This document shows, one piece after another, positions 17,597 through 25,791 of a DNA stretch of 44,527 nt; position 1 is the stretch's first letter; each line of letters opens with the position of its first letter. The notes below the pieces were generated by a model. It did no database searches, was not told the origin of the DNA, and was given only the letters and a program-made list of their open reading frames with translations. The stretch lies in the NCBI GenBank assembly GCA_024275515.1, contig JAJRYZ010000222.1:1-44527 (forward strand). Reading direction: 5' to 3'. The DNA comes from Spirochaetota bacterium (lineage in GTDB: Bacteria; Spirochaetota; Spirochaetia; ARS1246). The position numbers and the translations under genes were made by a program.

Positions 17597-18307
17597 TCAG
17601 GACTTCTTGTCGGAGTTGTCCTCTATCCGGCCTTCCGCCGCCATTTTTTTTCGAAGATCTTCGAGCAGAATATCGGCGCCGGCGTCGCCGGATTCGAGTT
17701 GGGCGAACTGCGACTCGATATCGTCCTTCTTCGACATATCTTCGATCTCGGCCATCGCATCGACTTCCGCCTCGATTTGATCGACCTTGGCCGCCATCCG
17801 GTCGAAAGCGGCGAAAGCGGAGCTGTCGGCCATGTTACCGATAGTGGCTTGGATGCGTTTCTGAGCCTCCGCGCGCTTCGCTCTGGCGATGAGCAGGTTC
17901 TTCTTTCGTTGCGCCTCTTCGATTTTCTGCTGCAATCCGCGGAGCGACTGCTTGAGCTTCTCGACCGACTCGTGCTGCGCCTGCCACTGCTCGCGGTACT
18001 GCCCGGCGAGCCCGCTGTACTCCTGTTTGCGCAGAAGAGCTTCCTTGGCGAGGTCTTCCTTTCCGGCTTTCAACGCCAGGCGCGCCTTACGTTCCCACTC
18101 GTCGGCTTGAGCGCCGTTCTGGTTCATCGCGCGCTCGAGTTTCTTCTCGTCGGCGATGGCCGAAGCGACGCTCTTTTTCGATTCGATGAGTTGTTCGTTC
18201 ATGTCGATGATCAGCTGATTGAGCATCTTTTCGGGATTCTCCGCCTTGCTGATCATATCGTTCAGATTCGACTTGACCACCCGTTTGAATCTGTCAAATA
18301 TTCCCAT
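17597..18307 (-). CDS. pspA: PspA/IM30 family protein
   Basis: MGIFDRFKRVVKSNLNDMISKAENPEKMLNQLIIDMNEQL, long coiled coil. Confidence 0.93.
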   Translation of the reverse strand: MGIFDRFKRVVKSNLNDMISKAENPEKMLNQLIIDMNEQLIESKKSVASAIADEKKLERAMNQNGAQADEWERKARLALKAGKEDLAKEALLRKQEYSGLAGQYREQWQAQHESVEKLKQSLRGLQQKIEEAQRKKNLLIARAKRAEAQKRIQATIGNMADSSAFAAFDRMAAKVDQIEAEVDAMAEIEDMSKKDDIESQFAQLESGDAGADILLEDLRKKMAAEGRIEDNSDKKS

Positions 18308-18319
18308 GCCGCTGCTCCT

Positions 18320-18709
18320 CTACTCCGTAGTCCGGTAATCAGAGAGTATGGGGTAATGCTGCGCCAGAGCAAGCCCGATGGCGTCGAGAGACGCCTGGAA
18401 CTCCTCCATGTCCATAGTCTCCGCCTCGAGCGTGTCGACAAGCAACACCTGATCGCCCTCGATCGCGTAGGCGCCGTGGATCAGGTCCGCGGCGTTGAGC
18501 TCAAGTAGCTTTCGATAGAACTCCTCGCGTTTTTTGTCCGGAACGTTCATAACGTTGACCCGGACGACGATCAACGGATCCGCCGTGATAACCGCGACCT
18601 GCTCGAGCCCCTTCTCCTCATCGTTGATAACCCAGCTGTCGTCGTCGATCTGCTCGAAGGTAATGCCGAGATTGATCAGAAAACTCTCGACCCTCGATTG
18701 TGCGTTCAT
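18320..18709 (-). CDS. YbjN/CesT-like small protein adjacent to pspA
   Basis: VESFLINLGITFEQIDDDSWVINDEEKGLEQVAVITADPLIVVRVNVM, YbjN-like pattern. Confidence 0.65.
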   Translation of the reverse strand: MNAQSRVESFLINLGITFEQIDDDSWVINDEEKGLEQVAVITADPLIVVRVNVMNVPDKKREEFYRKLLELNAADLIHGAYAIEGDQVLLVDTLEAETMDMEEFQASLDAIGLALAQHYPILSDYRTTE

Positions 18710-18831
18710 GAGACCCCCCTGATGGTATGTAGGATCAACATACTACCGAAACAGGGTGAAATCCACCCGCGCGAGGGCTACGCGCAGGCATCAGATTGGG
18801 AAAGGTGGACGTCGAGGCTCGTTTGGACCGA

Positions 18832-18855
18832 CGAGCGGCGCCCGGGCGCCGCTCG
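18832..18855. repeat. Perfect 24-bp GC-rich palindrome 3' of STAS gene
   Basis: CGAGCGGCGCCCGGGCGCCGCTCG is self-complementary; no T-tract on either side. Confidence 0.8.
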
Positions 18856-18863
18856 CGCAGGCT

Positions 18864-19415
18864 CTATCCGAGGAAAACCTGCCCGGTATTGTCGATCGCG
18901 AGAATAGTTTTGCACTCCGAACAGCGAAACCGACCCGATTTCGTGGCCTTGAGCTTTTTTGAGCAGATCGGGCACTGGAAAATCTTCGGAAAGACGTCGG
19001 ACGTTCCCGCCTCTCCCTTCTTGCTGAAAAACTCGACCGCCTCGTTCAAGCTGTCTTTGATGTTGAAAAACTGCGAGAAGCCGAGCAGTTGAAAAACTTC
19101 ATAGACCTTGGGTTGAATTTCAAGCAGTACCAGGTCGCCGCCCCGCGGTTTTACCGCCTTCAAGAACGCGGTAAACGACCCTATTCCCGTACTGGAAACA
19201 TAGTTCAGCCCGGCGGCGCTGAATATGAGCCTAATGTATCCGGAGTCGATCGCCCTGGTAACCCGTTTTTGAAAGAAATTCGAATTGTAAGTATCTATAT
19301 AACCGGTTAGATAGAGAACGAGACAGCCCTCTACGGCGTCGACTTTTTGAAGACGGATTTTTAAGCTGTCGTCCTTCTCGTCGTCAAATCCAGGTACGAT
19401 GTCGTTATTGCTCAT
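18864..19415 (-). CDS. STAS-domain (anti-anti-sigma-like) protein with C-terminal zinc ribbon
   Basis: LVLYLTGYIDTYNSNFFQKRVTRAIDSGYIRLIFSAAGLNYVSSTGIGSF (STAS); FQCPICSKKLKATKSGRFRCSECKTIL (two CxxC). Confidence 0.82.
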   Translation of the reverse strand: MSNNDIVPGFDDEKDDSLKIRLQKVDAVEGCLVLYLTGYIDTYNSNFFQKRVTRAIDSGYIRLIFSAAGLNYVSSTGIGSFTAFLKAVKPRGGDLVLLEIQPKVYEVFQLLGFSQFFNIKDSLNEAVEFFSKKGEAGTSDVFPKIFQCPICSKKLKATKSGRFRCSECKTILAIDNTGQVFLG

Positions 19416-19456
19416 GATTCCTCTTCACGGGGCCGGCCACCTCGCAAACTTGCCCC

Positions 19457-19486
19457 AATATAGGACAGCTTCCGTCGAGATGTCAA
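19457..19486 (-). promoter_or_regulatory. Putative sigma-70 promoter of the STAS gene
   Basis: Reverse strand TTGACA-18 nt-TATATT. Confidence 0.6.
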
Positions 19487-19593
19487 ATAGCCACCTGATT
19501 CTAACAGCTAAACTTAGCAAGGTCACTTCGATTTATCAAGGCGTTTATTCGATATCCGACGCCATTTGCGTGTCGACCGCTCCGCTCCCCTTG

Positions 19594-19631
19594 GGCAATT
19601 CCGAATTCGGCCGGCCACATTCGGAATTGCC
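19594..19631. repeat. Palindromic element E5
   Basis: GGCAATTCCGAAT ... ATTCGGAATTGCC: perfect 13-bp arms, 12-nt loop TCGGCCGGCCAC. Confidence 0.78.
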
Positions 19632-19683
19632 TCACGCAGTCGGCGTCCGTCGGTCAGAATCACGTACCGCCGGCGCCGTTCCG

Positions 19684-19721
19684 AGCAATTCGAAATCTGG
19701 TGTGTCAGATTTCGAATTGCT
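19684..19721. repeat. Palindromic element E6
   Basis: AGCAATTCGAAATCTG-GTGTGT-CAGATTTCGAATTGCT: perfect 16-bp arms. Confidence 0.85.
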
Positions 19722-19787
19722 GCTCCGTGCCGGCCGTGCTTGACCCGGCGATCCGATGCGCCGTAGAGTAGCACCGAGAGGTGCCCC

Positions 19788-20267
19788 ATGGTCAAGAAAC
19801 TCGCCGCCGCCGCGCTTTTTGCCAGTATCTCTTCGTTGATTGTCGGTCAGTCCATCGAAGATTTTAACGACGTTGTCGATTTTTCCGTATCGATTCGCGA
19901 GCTTTCGCTCGCCGCTGCGGCGGGCGACGTGGAGGCGCTTCCGACAAAACTTGTCGTGATCGACGGGACCGTCGCGTCGCGGCTGGTGGTGGACGCGAAT
20001 CCGGATACCTACATCGGACAGTTGGAGCTCGTGGGGGGCGAGTGGCTCGGTGTCGAAGACGTGGTGACCTACCGGTGTTTTCTGTTGTTGGAAGGGTCGC
20101 GCTTTGCCAACACGATACCCGCGCGGCGAAGTCGGACGAAACACCCCGACGAAATCGAGCTTAACTCGCGCATTCTCGTCGTCGGTCGGCTTCTCGGCCT
20201 TTTCGATATGGAGGACGGGACAACCGTCCCCGTGCTCGAAGTATATCATATCCGTCGGATAGACTAG
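19788..20267 (+). CDS. Hypothetical secreted protein
   Basis: Signal-peptide-like N-terminus MVKKLAAAALFASISSLIVGQ; 159 aa. Confidence 0.65.
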   Translation: MVKKLAAAALFASISSLIVGQSIEDFNDVVDFSVSIRELSLAAAAGDVEALPTKLVVIDGTVASRLVVDANPDTYIGQLELVGGEWLGVEDVVTYRCFLLLEGSRFANTIPARRSRTKHPDEIELNSRILVVGRLLGLFDMEDGTTVPVLEVYHIRRID

Positions 20268-21442
20268 AAACGGGGCGAGTGACCGCCGGCCGGCGTCGTG
20301 ATACGGCCCCTGCCGGGAGGAAGCGTGAGCGCGTCGAGCTGCACCGCGCCGACATCGATGCGCCTTCCGTCGGACAGCACCGCCGCCCGTTGAATCGTGT
20401 TGTACAGCTCTCTTACGTTGCCGGGCCAGCGGTGGTCGACAAGTCGCTCCAAAGCGCGCGACGTGATGGTGTATCCCTCCTTTTCGAGTATCTGCTCGAT
20501 CAGCAGCGGAATATCTTCCCGACGTTCTCTGAGCGGCGGAATGTGAATGCGCAGCGTACTGACGCGGAAGTAGAGATCGACCCGAAACTCGCCGTTTTCC
20601 ACCGCATCGGCGACTCTCCGATTCGTCGCCGACACGATTCTCACGTCGACGTTCCGCGTCCGCCGGTCGCCGATTCGCGAGACCCGACCGTCCTCGAGTA
20701 CGCGAAGCAGCTTGGTCTGCGAGGAGGCGGGCATTTCGGCTATTTCGTCGAGAAAAAGCGTACCACCGTCGGCCTGCTCGAAGGAACCGGGCCGCGTTAC
20801 CGCGTCGGTAAAGGCGCCGCGTTCGCTTCCGAAAAGCTCGCTCTCGATTAGCGAACCGGGGATGGCGCCGCAGTTTCGCGCGAGAAAAGGGCCGTCGCTT
20901 CGCGCCGAGAGGTCGTGCAGCAACCTCGCGACAAGGTCTTTCCCCGTTCCGGTTTCGCCGGTAATCAGCACCGGCAGATCGGTCGCGGCGAACCGACCGA
21001 CGAGATCTCGAATTCGCGCCGCTTCGGACGACTCGCCGACGAAGCGGCGCACCCGCTTGTAGTGCGGCGCCGCTTCCGACGCGAATTGCAGCCGCGCGGC
21101 TTTCCTGATGGCGTCGAGGAGCGTCGAGCGATCGTATGGTTTCTCGATGAAATCGACCGCCCCGGCGAGCATCGCCTGCACCGCCAGACGTATTTCACCG
21201 AACCCCGTGAGCATGATGACCGGAGGGCTGAACGATAGACGAGTAATACGCCGCAGCACTTCTATTCCGTTCGAGTCGGGCAGATCGACGTCGAGGAGTA
21301 CCACGTCCGGTCGTCCGCTCTCGGCCATACACACACCCGCGTTACCGGTCGTCCCGGAAACGAGCGTATACCCCGCAGGAAGCGAGATTCTGAGGAGGCG
21401 ATGAGCGTTCGGATCGTCGTCTATAAAAAGGACCTTAATCAT
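20264..21442 (-). CDS. NtrC-type response regulator (REC + AAA+), lacking a recognisable C-terminal Fis-type HTH
   Basis: MIKVLFIDDDPNAH...VLLDVDLPDSNGIEVL (REC); GETGTGKDLVARLLH (Walker A), GAFTDA loop, GGTLFLDEIAEM (Walker B); ends soon after the AAA+ domain. Confidence 0.9.
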   Translation of the reverse strand: MIKVLFIDDDPNAHRLLRISLPAGYTLVSGTTGNAGVCMAESGRPDVVLLDVDLPDSNGIEVLRRITRLSFSPPVIMLTGFGEIRLAVQAMLAGAVDFIEKPYDRSTLLDAIRKAARLQFASEAAPHYKRVRRFVGESSEAARIRDLVGRFAATDLPVLITGETGTGKDLVARLLHDLSARSDGPFLARNCGAIPGSLIESELFGSERGAFTDAVTRPGSFEQADGGTLFLDEIAEMPASSQTKLLRVLEDGRVSRIGDRRTRNVDVRIVSATNRRVADAVENGEFRVDLYFRVSTLRIHIPPLRERREDIPLLIEQILEKEGYTITSRALERLVDHRWPGNVRELYNTIQRAAVLSDGRRIDVGAVQLDALTLPPGRGRITTPAGGHSPRF

Positions 21443-21451
21443 CGATGAGTG

Positions 21452-21480
21452 AGTATAGTACATACTACTTAAAAAGTCAA
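21452..21480 (-). promoter_or_regulatory. Putative sigma-70 promoter of the NtrC-type gene
   Basis: Reverse strand TTGACT-17 nt-TATACT, overlapping inverted repeat TAGTA-CA-TACTA. Confidence 0.5.
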
Positions 21481-21566
21481 ATCACTCGTTTCTGCGCATC
21501 GCGGGAGTGCGAAACACGCGTGAGTCGTTGATCGTCGGCGCGCGGCCGTGCTACCATCCGACCGCC

Positions 21567-22016
21567 ATGTTAAGCATGAAAGCGCTTATGCGGTTTCTCG
21601 ACCGGGGGTTCGTTTTTCGTGCCCTTCTGGTGGTAATGCTCTACTCGCTTATACCGTTCGGCGAATGTTTTCTGCTTGTCATGCTGACCAGATACCTCGA
21701 TCGGTATCTTCTCCTGGCCGGTGTCGCCGCCACCGCTCTGGTCGGGATTCTTGTCTCGGCGCGGCCGATTACCCGCGCGCTTGAGACTTTGCACAAAAGC
21801 ATCGACGAGGGTCGCTATCCTGCCGAACCGTTCGCGGTTCTTGCAGGAACGCTCGTCGCGGCGACGTTGTTGGTAACCCCGGGGTTCATTACCGACGCCT
21901 TCGGATTCATTCTTCTCACGCCGTTTCTCAGGCGTTTCCTCGGAAGGCTCATCACCGCGCCGATGCGCCCGAGACTTACCGAGCTTTACGAATACATCAA
22001 ACTCTACGAACGATAG
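21567..22016 (+). CDS. FxsA family membrane protein
   Basis: IPFGECFLLVMLTRYLDRYLLLAGVAATALVGILVSARPITRAL...VTPGFITDAFGFILLTPFLRRFL; ORF extends to 21507 but ATG at 21567 is preferred. Confidence 0.8.
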   Translation: MLSMKALMRFLDRGFVFRALLVVMLYSLIPFGECFLLVMLTRYLDRYLLLAGVAATALVGILVSARPITRALETLHKSIDEGRYPAEPFAVLAGTLVAATLLVTPGFITDAFGFILLTPFLRRFLGRLITAPMRPRLTELYEYIKLYER

Positions 22017-22889
22017 TCACGAACGTCGATCGGCCCCGTCGCGATGCGCGCCGCGACGACCTTTCCCACGACGCCCCTTCGTCCGCTTCGGGGGGCGCAC
22101 GCCGCGAATCGGATCGCGAAGCCTCATGCCGAGCGCGACCAACAGGATCCAAGCGTAGGGAAATAACCGGTAGATTCGCCACGGACGCGTGAGGAACTCC
22201 GGAAGAAAGTCGAGCCCTCGGCGCCACAATTCGCGCGAGGTGCGTTTGCGCTTACCGGCGAACATTTCGATGCACGGTCCATACCAGAGCGTCACACCGC
22301 GGACGAACTTTTCACGGTGGATGTAGAGCCACTTGTCGCGCCCGGCAAGACCGTTACCGGCGAGGATGAGTGAAGGCGAGGCCTTTCTGATCGCGAGGAT
22401 AACGTTTTCTTCGTCGGCGCGATCGAACTCGCCCGAACATCTGCCGACGACGTGCAGTCCCGGGAAGGAACCGCGTACGTTCGATGTCGCTCTCTGCAGC
22501 GTCTCGGGCCGCGAACCGATGATATAGACGCTACGTTCCTTCTTTTCGAGCGTCGTAAGCAGCTTGACCACGAAATCGAACGGAAGATAACGGGGCAGCC
22601 GGCGTCCGTGGAGAAACCACACGATGTGTTGCAGCGTCTTCGAAGCAGGCACGACGAGCGACGCCGATCTGACGGTCCGCGCGAAAACCGATCTGCCGCG
22701 CGCGCGAACATAGTCCCACAGCCCGAGAAGTACGATCTGTTCGACCGAATCGCTTGAAAGCAGCGATTCGATCCTCTCCTCGAACGCTTCGTCCTCGAGC
22801 ACGTCGATCGGGACCGACAGGACATTCAACCGTTCTTTTCGCTCGGTTCCGGACTTTTCGGCCACCCGTTCGTCTCCTGATTCATTCAC
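22017..22889 (-). CDS. WecG/TagA/CpsF family glycosyltransferase
   Basis: VYIIGSRPETLQRATSNVRGSFPGLHVVGRCSGEF, SLILAGNGLAGRDKWLYIHREKF, GVTLWYGPCIEMFAGKRKRTSRELWRRGLDFLPEFLTRPWRIYRLF. GTG start overlaps the rsmE stop. Confidence 0.85.
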   Translation of the reverse strand: MNESGDERVAEKSGTERKERLNVLSVPIDVLEDEAFEERIESLLSSDSVEQIVLLGLWDYVRARGRSVFARTVRSASLVVPASKTLQHIVWFLHGRRLPRYLPFDFVVKLLTTLEKKERSVYIIGSRPETLQRATSNVRGSFPGLHVVGRCSGEFDRADEENVILAIRKASPSLILAGNGLAGRDKWLYIHREKFVRGVTLWYGPCIEMFAGKRKRTSRELWRRGLDFLPEFLTRPWRIYRLFPYAWILLVALGMRLRDPIRGVRPPKRTKGRRGKGRRGAHRDGADRRS

Positions 22890-23665
22890 GGTTTTATCGC
22901 TCGTTCGATCGCTCGCTGCGTCACCTGATGCGTCACCTGAACCGCCGCAATCGCGTAGAGCGCCGCGGTTTCGCTTCGCAGGACGCGCGCGCCGAGAAAC
23001 GCCGGCGTAAAACCGTGCGCAACCAGATGTTCGATCTCCTCGTCCGCAAACCCACCTTCGGGACCGACGCAGACGGCGACCTCTTCGAACGTTCCGGACA
23101 GAGTATCGAGGAAACCGAAGGCGTCCAAGCCGTTCTGATGAAAAACAAGCGCCGGCCCCCGCGCGGACCACAAGAGCGGAACCTCATCGATGTCGATAGG
23201 CGTCGAGAGCGTCGGAGCGAAGCGATTTCCGCTCTGCTGGATCGCTTCGCGAACGATTCGGCGCCATCTGTCGAGTCTGTGAGCGACACGATCGTCCGGA
23301 ACATCGGCGACGCTGAACCGGGTGCGCATCGGGACGATCGCCTCGACTCCACACTCGGTCGCCTGCCGTATGATCCGCTCGAGCTTTCTTCCCTTGACCA
23401 AAGCCTGATAGAGAGTAATGCGCGGTCCGGATGCCTCGGCGTCCGCATCGCCGTCACATTCTCCGGCGTAGCGGATGTCGAGCGAGCACGAATCGCGCGA
23501 GATGGAGTTGATCGTACAGGTCGCCGTCGCCCCGGCGGCGTCGCAGGCGGAAAACGAGTCGCCCGGCCGCAGTCTGAGCACACGCGACAGATAGTGATGT
23601 TCGTCCCCGGTCAGCACGTATTCGGTGATCCCGTCGAGCCGAACCGGAAGTACAAGGCGGCGCAT
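22886..23665 (-). CDS. rsmE: 16S rRNA (uracil1498-N3)-methyltransferase
   Basis: HHYLSRVLRLRPGD, YQALVKGRKLERIIRQATECGVEAIVPM, VGPEGGFADEEIE, LGARVLRSETAALYAI. Confidence 0.93.
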   Translation of the reverse strand: MRRLVLPVRLDGITEYVLTGDEHHYLSRVLRLRPGDSFSACDAAGATATCTINSISRDSCSLDIRYAGECDGDADAEASGPRITLYQALVKGRKLERIIRQATECGVEAIVPMRTRFSVADVPDDRVAHRLDRWRRIVREAIQQSGNRFAPTLSTPIDIDEVPLLWSARGPALVFHQNGLDAFGFLDTLSGTFEEVAVCVGPEGGFADEEIEHLVAHGFTPAFLGARVLRSETAALYAIAAVQVTHQVTQRAIERAIKP

Positions 23666-23733
23666 TCTTTATTCCGCACGGGAAACGCCCGGTGACGGCG
23701 CCGACCGTGCTCCGGCGCCCACGAAGAAACGCG

Positions 23734-25146
23734 TCACTGTGTTTCCGCCGACAGACTCTGCCGCAGCACCTGCACCGCCTCCCGGAGCACGAGGTCGTAG
23801 TCGACGTCCACTACCGGGGGATCGTTGTTGGTTCGATTAACCTCGTTTCGAATCATTTTTCGTACCAACCTGTCCTCGAGCGTAATGCCGTCGGTCGCGA
23901 GGTCTCGAATAAACCCGGCAATCTGCTCTTCGGTTGGATGCGGGTTCTCTTCGACGAACGTCTTGATACGCCTTTCCTCGGTCAACTTGCGCAGCTCGGC
24001 CTGATCCTCTTCGCTCAGCTCGGGTTCGCTGATCGTCCGATCGGGTTCGATCCCCACTTCGTCGATATTCCGGCCCGACGGTGTGTGGTATCGGGCGGTC
24101 GTCAGCTTGAAACCGTAGTTGCCGAGGTCCCTGACCTGTTGGACCGAGGCCTTCCCGTAGGTGTTCTCGCCGATAAGGATCGCACGGCCGTTGTCGCGAA
24201 GCGCTCCGGCGAGGATCTCCGAGGCCGACGCGGAACCTTTGTTGATGAGGACGATCATCGGAATATAGGTCGGGACCAGAACGCCTTCCTCGGCCGTGTA
24301 GACTTCGTTCTCCCTGCGAACGCGTGAACGGGTCGTGACGATTACTTGGTCGGAGAGGAAAAGATCGGCGGTGTCGATGACCGAGCGGAGCAGTCCTCCG
24401 GGATTGTTGCGAACGTCGATGATCAGCGCTTTGTAGCGCGCGAGCTCCAGATCCAACAACGCGTCTTCCACGCGATTGTCGGTGAACGGCGTGAAGTTCG
24501 TGATTCGGATGTAGCCGATGTCGTCGTCGATCATCGTCGACTTGACCGTCGGAACTTCGATCACGTCGCGCACGATCTCCACGTCGAAAACGGTCGATTT
24601 TCCGCGGAGCAACGTGACCGTAACGCTGCTTCCCGGCGTTCCGCGCAACCGCCGTACGACTTCGTCGATGGTAAGCGGTTCGGTCGACTCTCCCTCGATT
24701 GCGGTAATATAGTCGCCGGCCGAGACACCGGCGCGATAGGCCGGGGTGCCTTCGATCGGTGTGACGACTTCCACGTACGAAGGCTCGGCGTCCGGGTCGT
24801 CGGCGTCCACCGTCGGTTTTGAAATAATCAGCCCGACGCCCCCGAAGTTGCCCGTGGTCGTATCGGTGAGATTCGAAAAGTCGACCTCGTCGAGATAGTA
24901 GGAGTAGGGGTCGTCGAGCGTAGCGAACATTCCTTTGAGGGCGCCTTCGAACAGGACTTTCGGGTCGATCTCCTCGACGAAGTTGTTTTCGATGTAGCGA
25001 AACACTTCCTTAAAAGTCTCCACGTACTCTTCGGATTCCTGATTCTTGGATTGGGCGAGCACCGCGGGAGCAAAGGCCATCGCGAAAACGAGTACGAGCA
25101 GGCCGATTCCCGTCCCGATCCAGATGTATCGGTCGTTACGTTTCAT
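23734..25146 (-). CDS. S41 family C-terminal processing peptidase (CtpA-like)
   Basis: PDZ segment and GYIRITNFT..., LIIDVRNNPGGLLRSVIDTADLFL, VLINKGSASASEILAGALRDNGRAILIGENTYGKASVQ. Confidence 0.94.
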   Translation of the reverse strand: MKRNDRYIWIGTGIGLLVLVFAMAFAPAVLAQSKNQESEEYVETFKEVFRYIENNFVEEIDPKVLFEGALKGMFATLDDPYSYYLDEVDFSNLTDTTTGNFGGVGLIISKPTVDADDPDAEPSYVEVVTPIEGTPAYRAGVSAGDYITAIEGESTEPLTIDEVVRRLRGTPGSSVTVTLLRGKSTVFDVEIVRDVIEVPTVKSTMIDDDIGYIRITNFTPFTDNRVEDALLDLELARYKALIIDVRNNPGGLLRSVIDTADLFLSDQVIVTTRSRVRRENEVYTAEEGVLVPTYIPMIVLINKGSASASEILAGALRDNGRAILIGENTYGKASVQQVRDLGNYGFKLTTARYHTPSGRNIDEVGIEPDRTISEPELSEEDQAELRKLTEERRIKTFVEENPHPTEEQIAGFIRDLATDGITLEDRLVRKMIRNEVNRTNNDPPVVDVDYDLVLREAVQVLRQSLSAETQ

Positions 25147-25256
25147 GGGTACCTCAGCCCCAAGGTAATCACACATGTCCCGGTTTTCCAAGCGCCGGCG
25201 CCGTCTCCGGATCATTCTTGACCCGAGTCGCTATCGCCCCGTACACTCATGTTCGC

Positions 25257-25763
25257 ATGAAGCCGAAGCCAATGCTGCTCTACGCGGGTTGCGGATGGCA
25301 GATCGTGAGATTCCTTGCGCTGACGACACTGCTCATACTCATTATTTTTCCCGAGTCGGGCCCGGCGATCATCCTTCTGACCGTCTGGCCGGCGGTGTCG
25401 CAACTCGTCCTTGCCGCGGCGTTCCTGTTTCTCGCGCTCGATTCCGTCCGCTACGGAGCCTATCGGAATTTGCTGCTGCTCGGAAAAACGATCGACGCCG
25501 TCGTCGGCGTTTTCCTGCTTCTCTACCAAACCGTGGCCCTGTTTCTCGGCGGCATCCGGCCCTTGTTCGCCGTATTGGGCGATCTTGAGTTTCCGGCCGG
25601 CGCCGCGTTGCAGCCCGCGGCGCTGCTCTACTATTCACTGGCGGCGGTCGTGCTTCTCGATCTGCTCTTCCTGCTTCTTTTGATTTCGCTGTCGCCCACG
25701 CCCGAACCGATCTCTTCCGGCAGTCTGCCCGAAATGTCCGAAGTGCGATTGGAGGAGGAGTAG
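25257..25763 (+). CDS. Predicted membrane protein
   Basis: MKPKPMLLYAGCGWQIVRFLALTTLLILIIFP..., four probable TM segments. Confidence 0.6.
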   Translation: MKPKPMLLYAGCGWQIVRFLALTTLLILIIFPESGPAIILLTVWPAVSQLVLAAAFLFLALDSVRYGAYRNLLLLGKTIDAVVGVFLLLYQTVALFLGGIRPLFAVLGDLEFPAGAALQPAALLYYSLAAVVLLDLLFLLLLISLSPTPEPISSGSLPEMSEVRLEEE

Positions 25764-25791
25764 ATGCGTCTGCTTCCCGTCGCGAGGTTCC

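Noticed and set aside
3732-18749. Shared 12-mer CGGTAGTATGTT at the HD gene start and upstream of the ybjN-like gene (reverse strand)
   Set aside because: A 12-base match is expected by chance in a window of this size; no supporting context.
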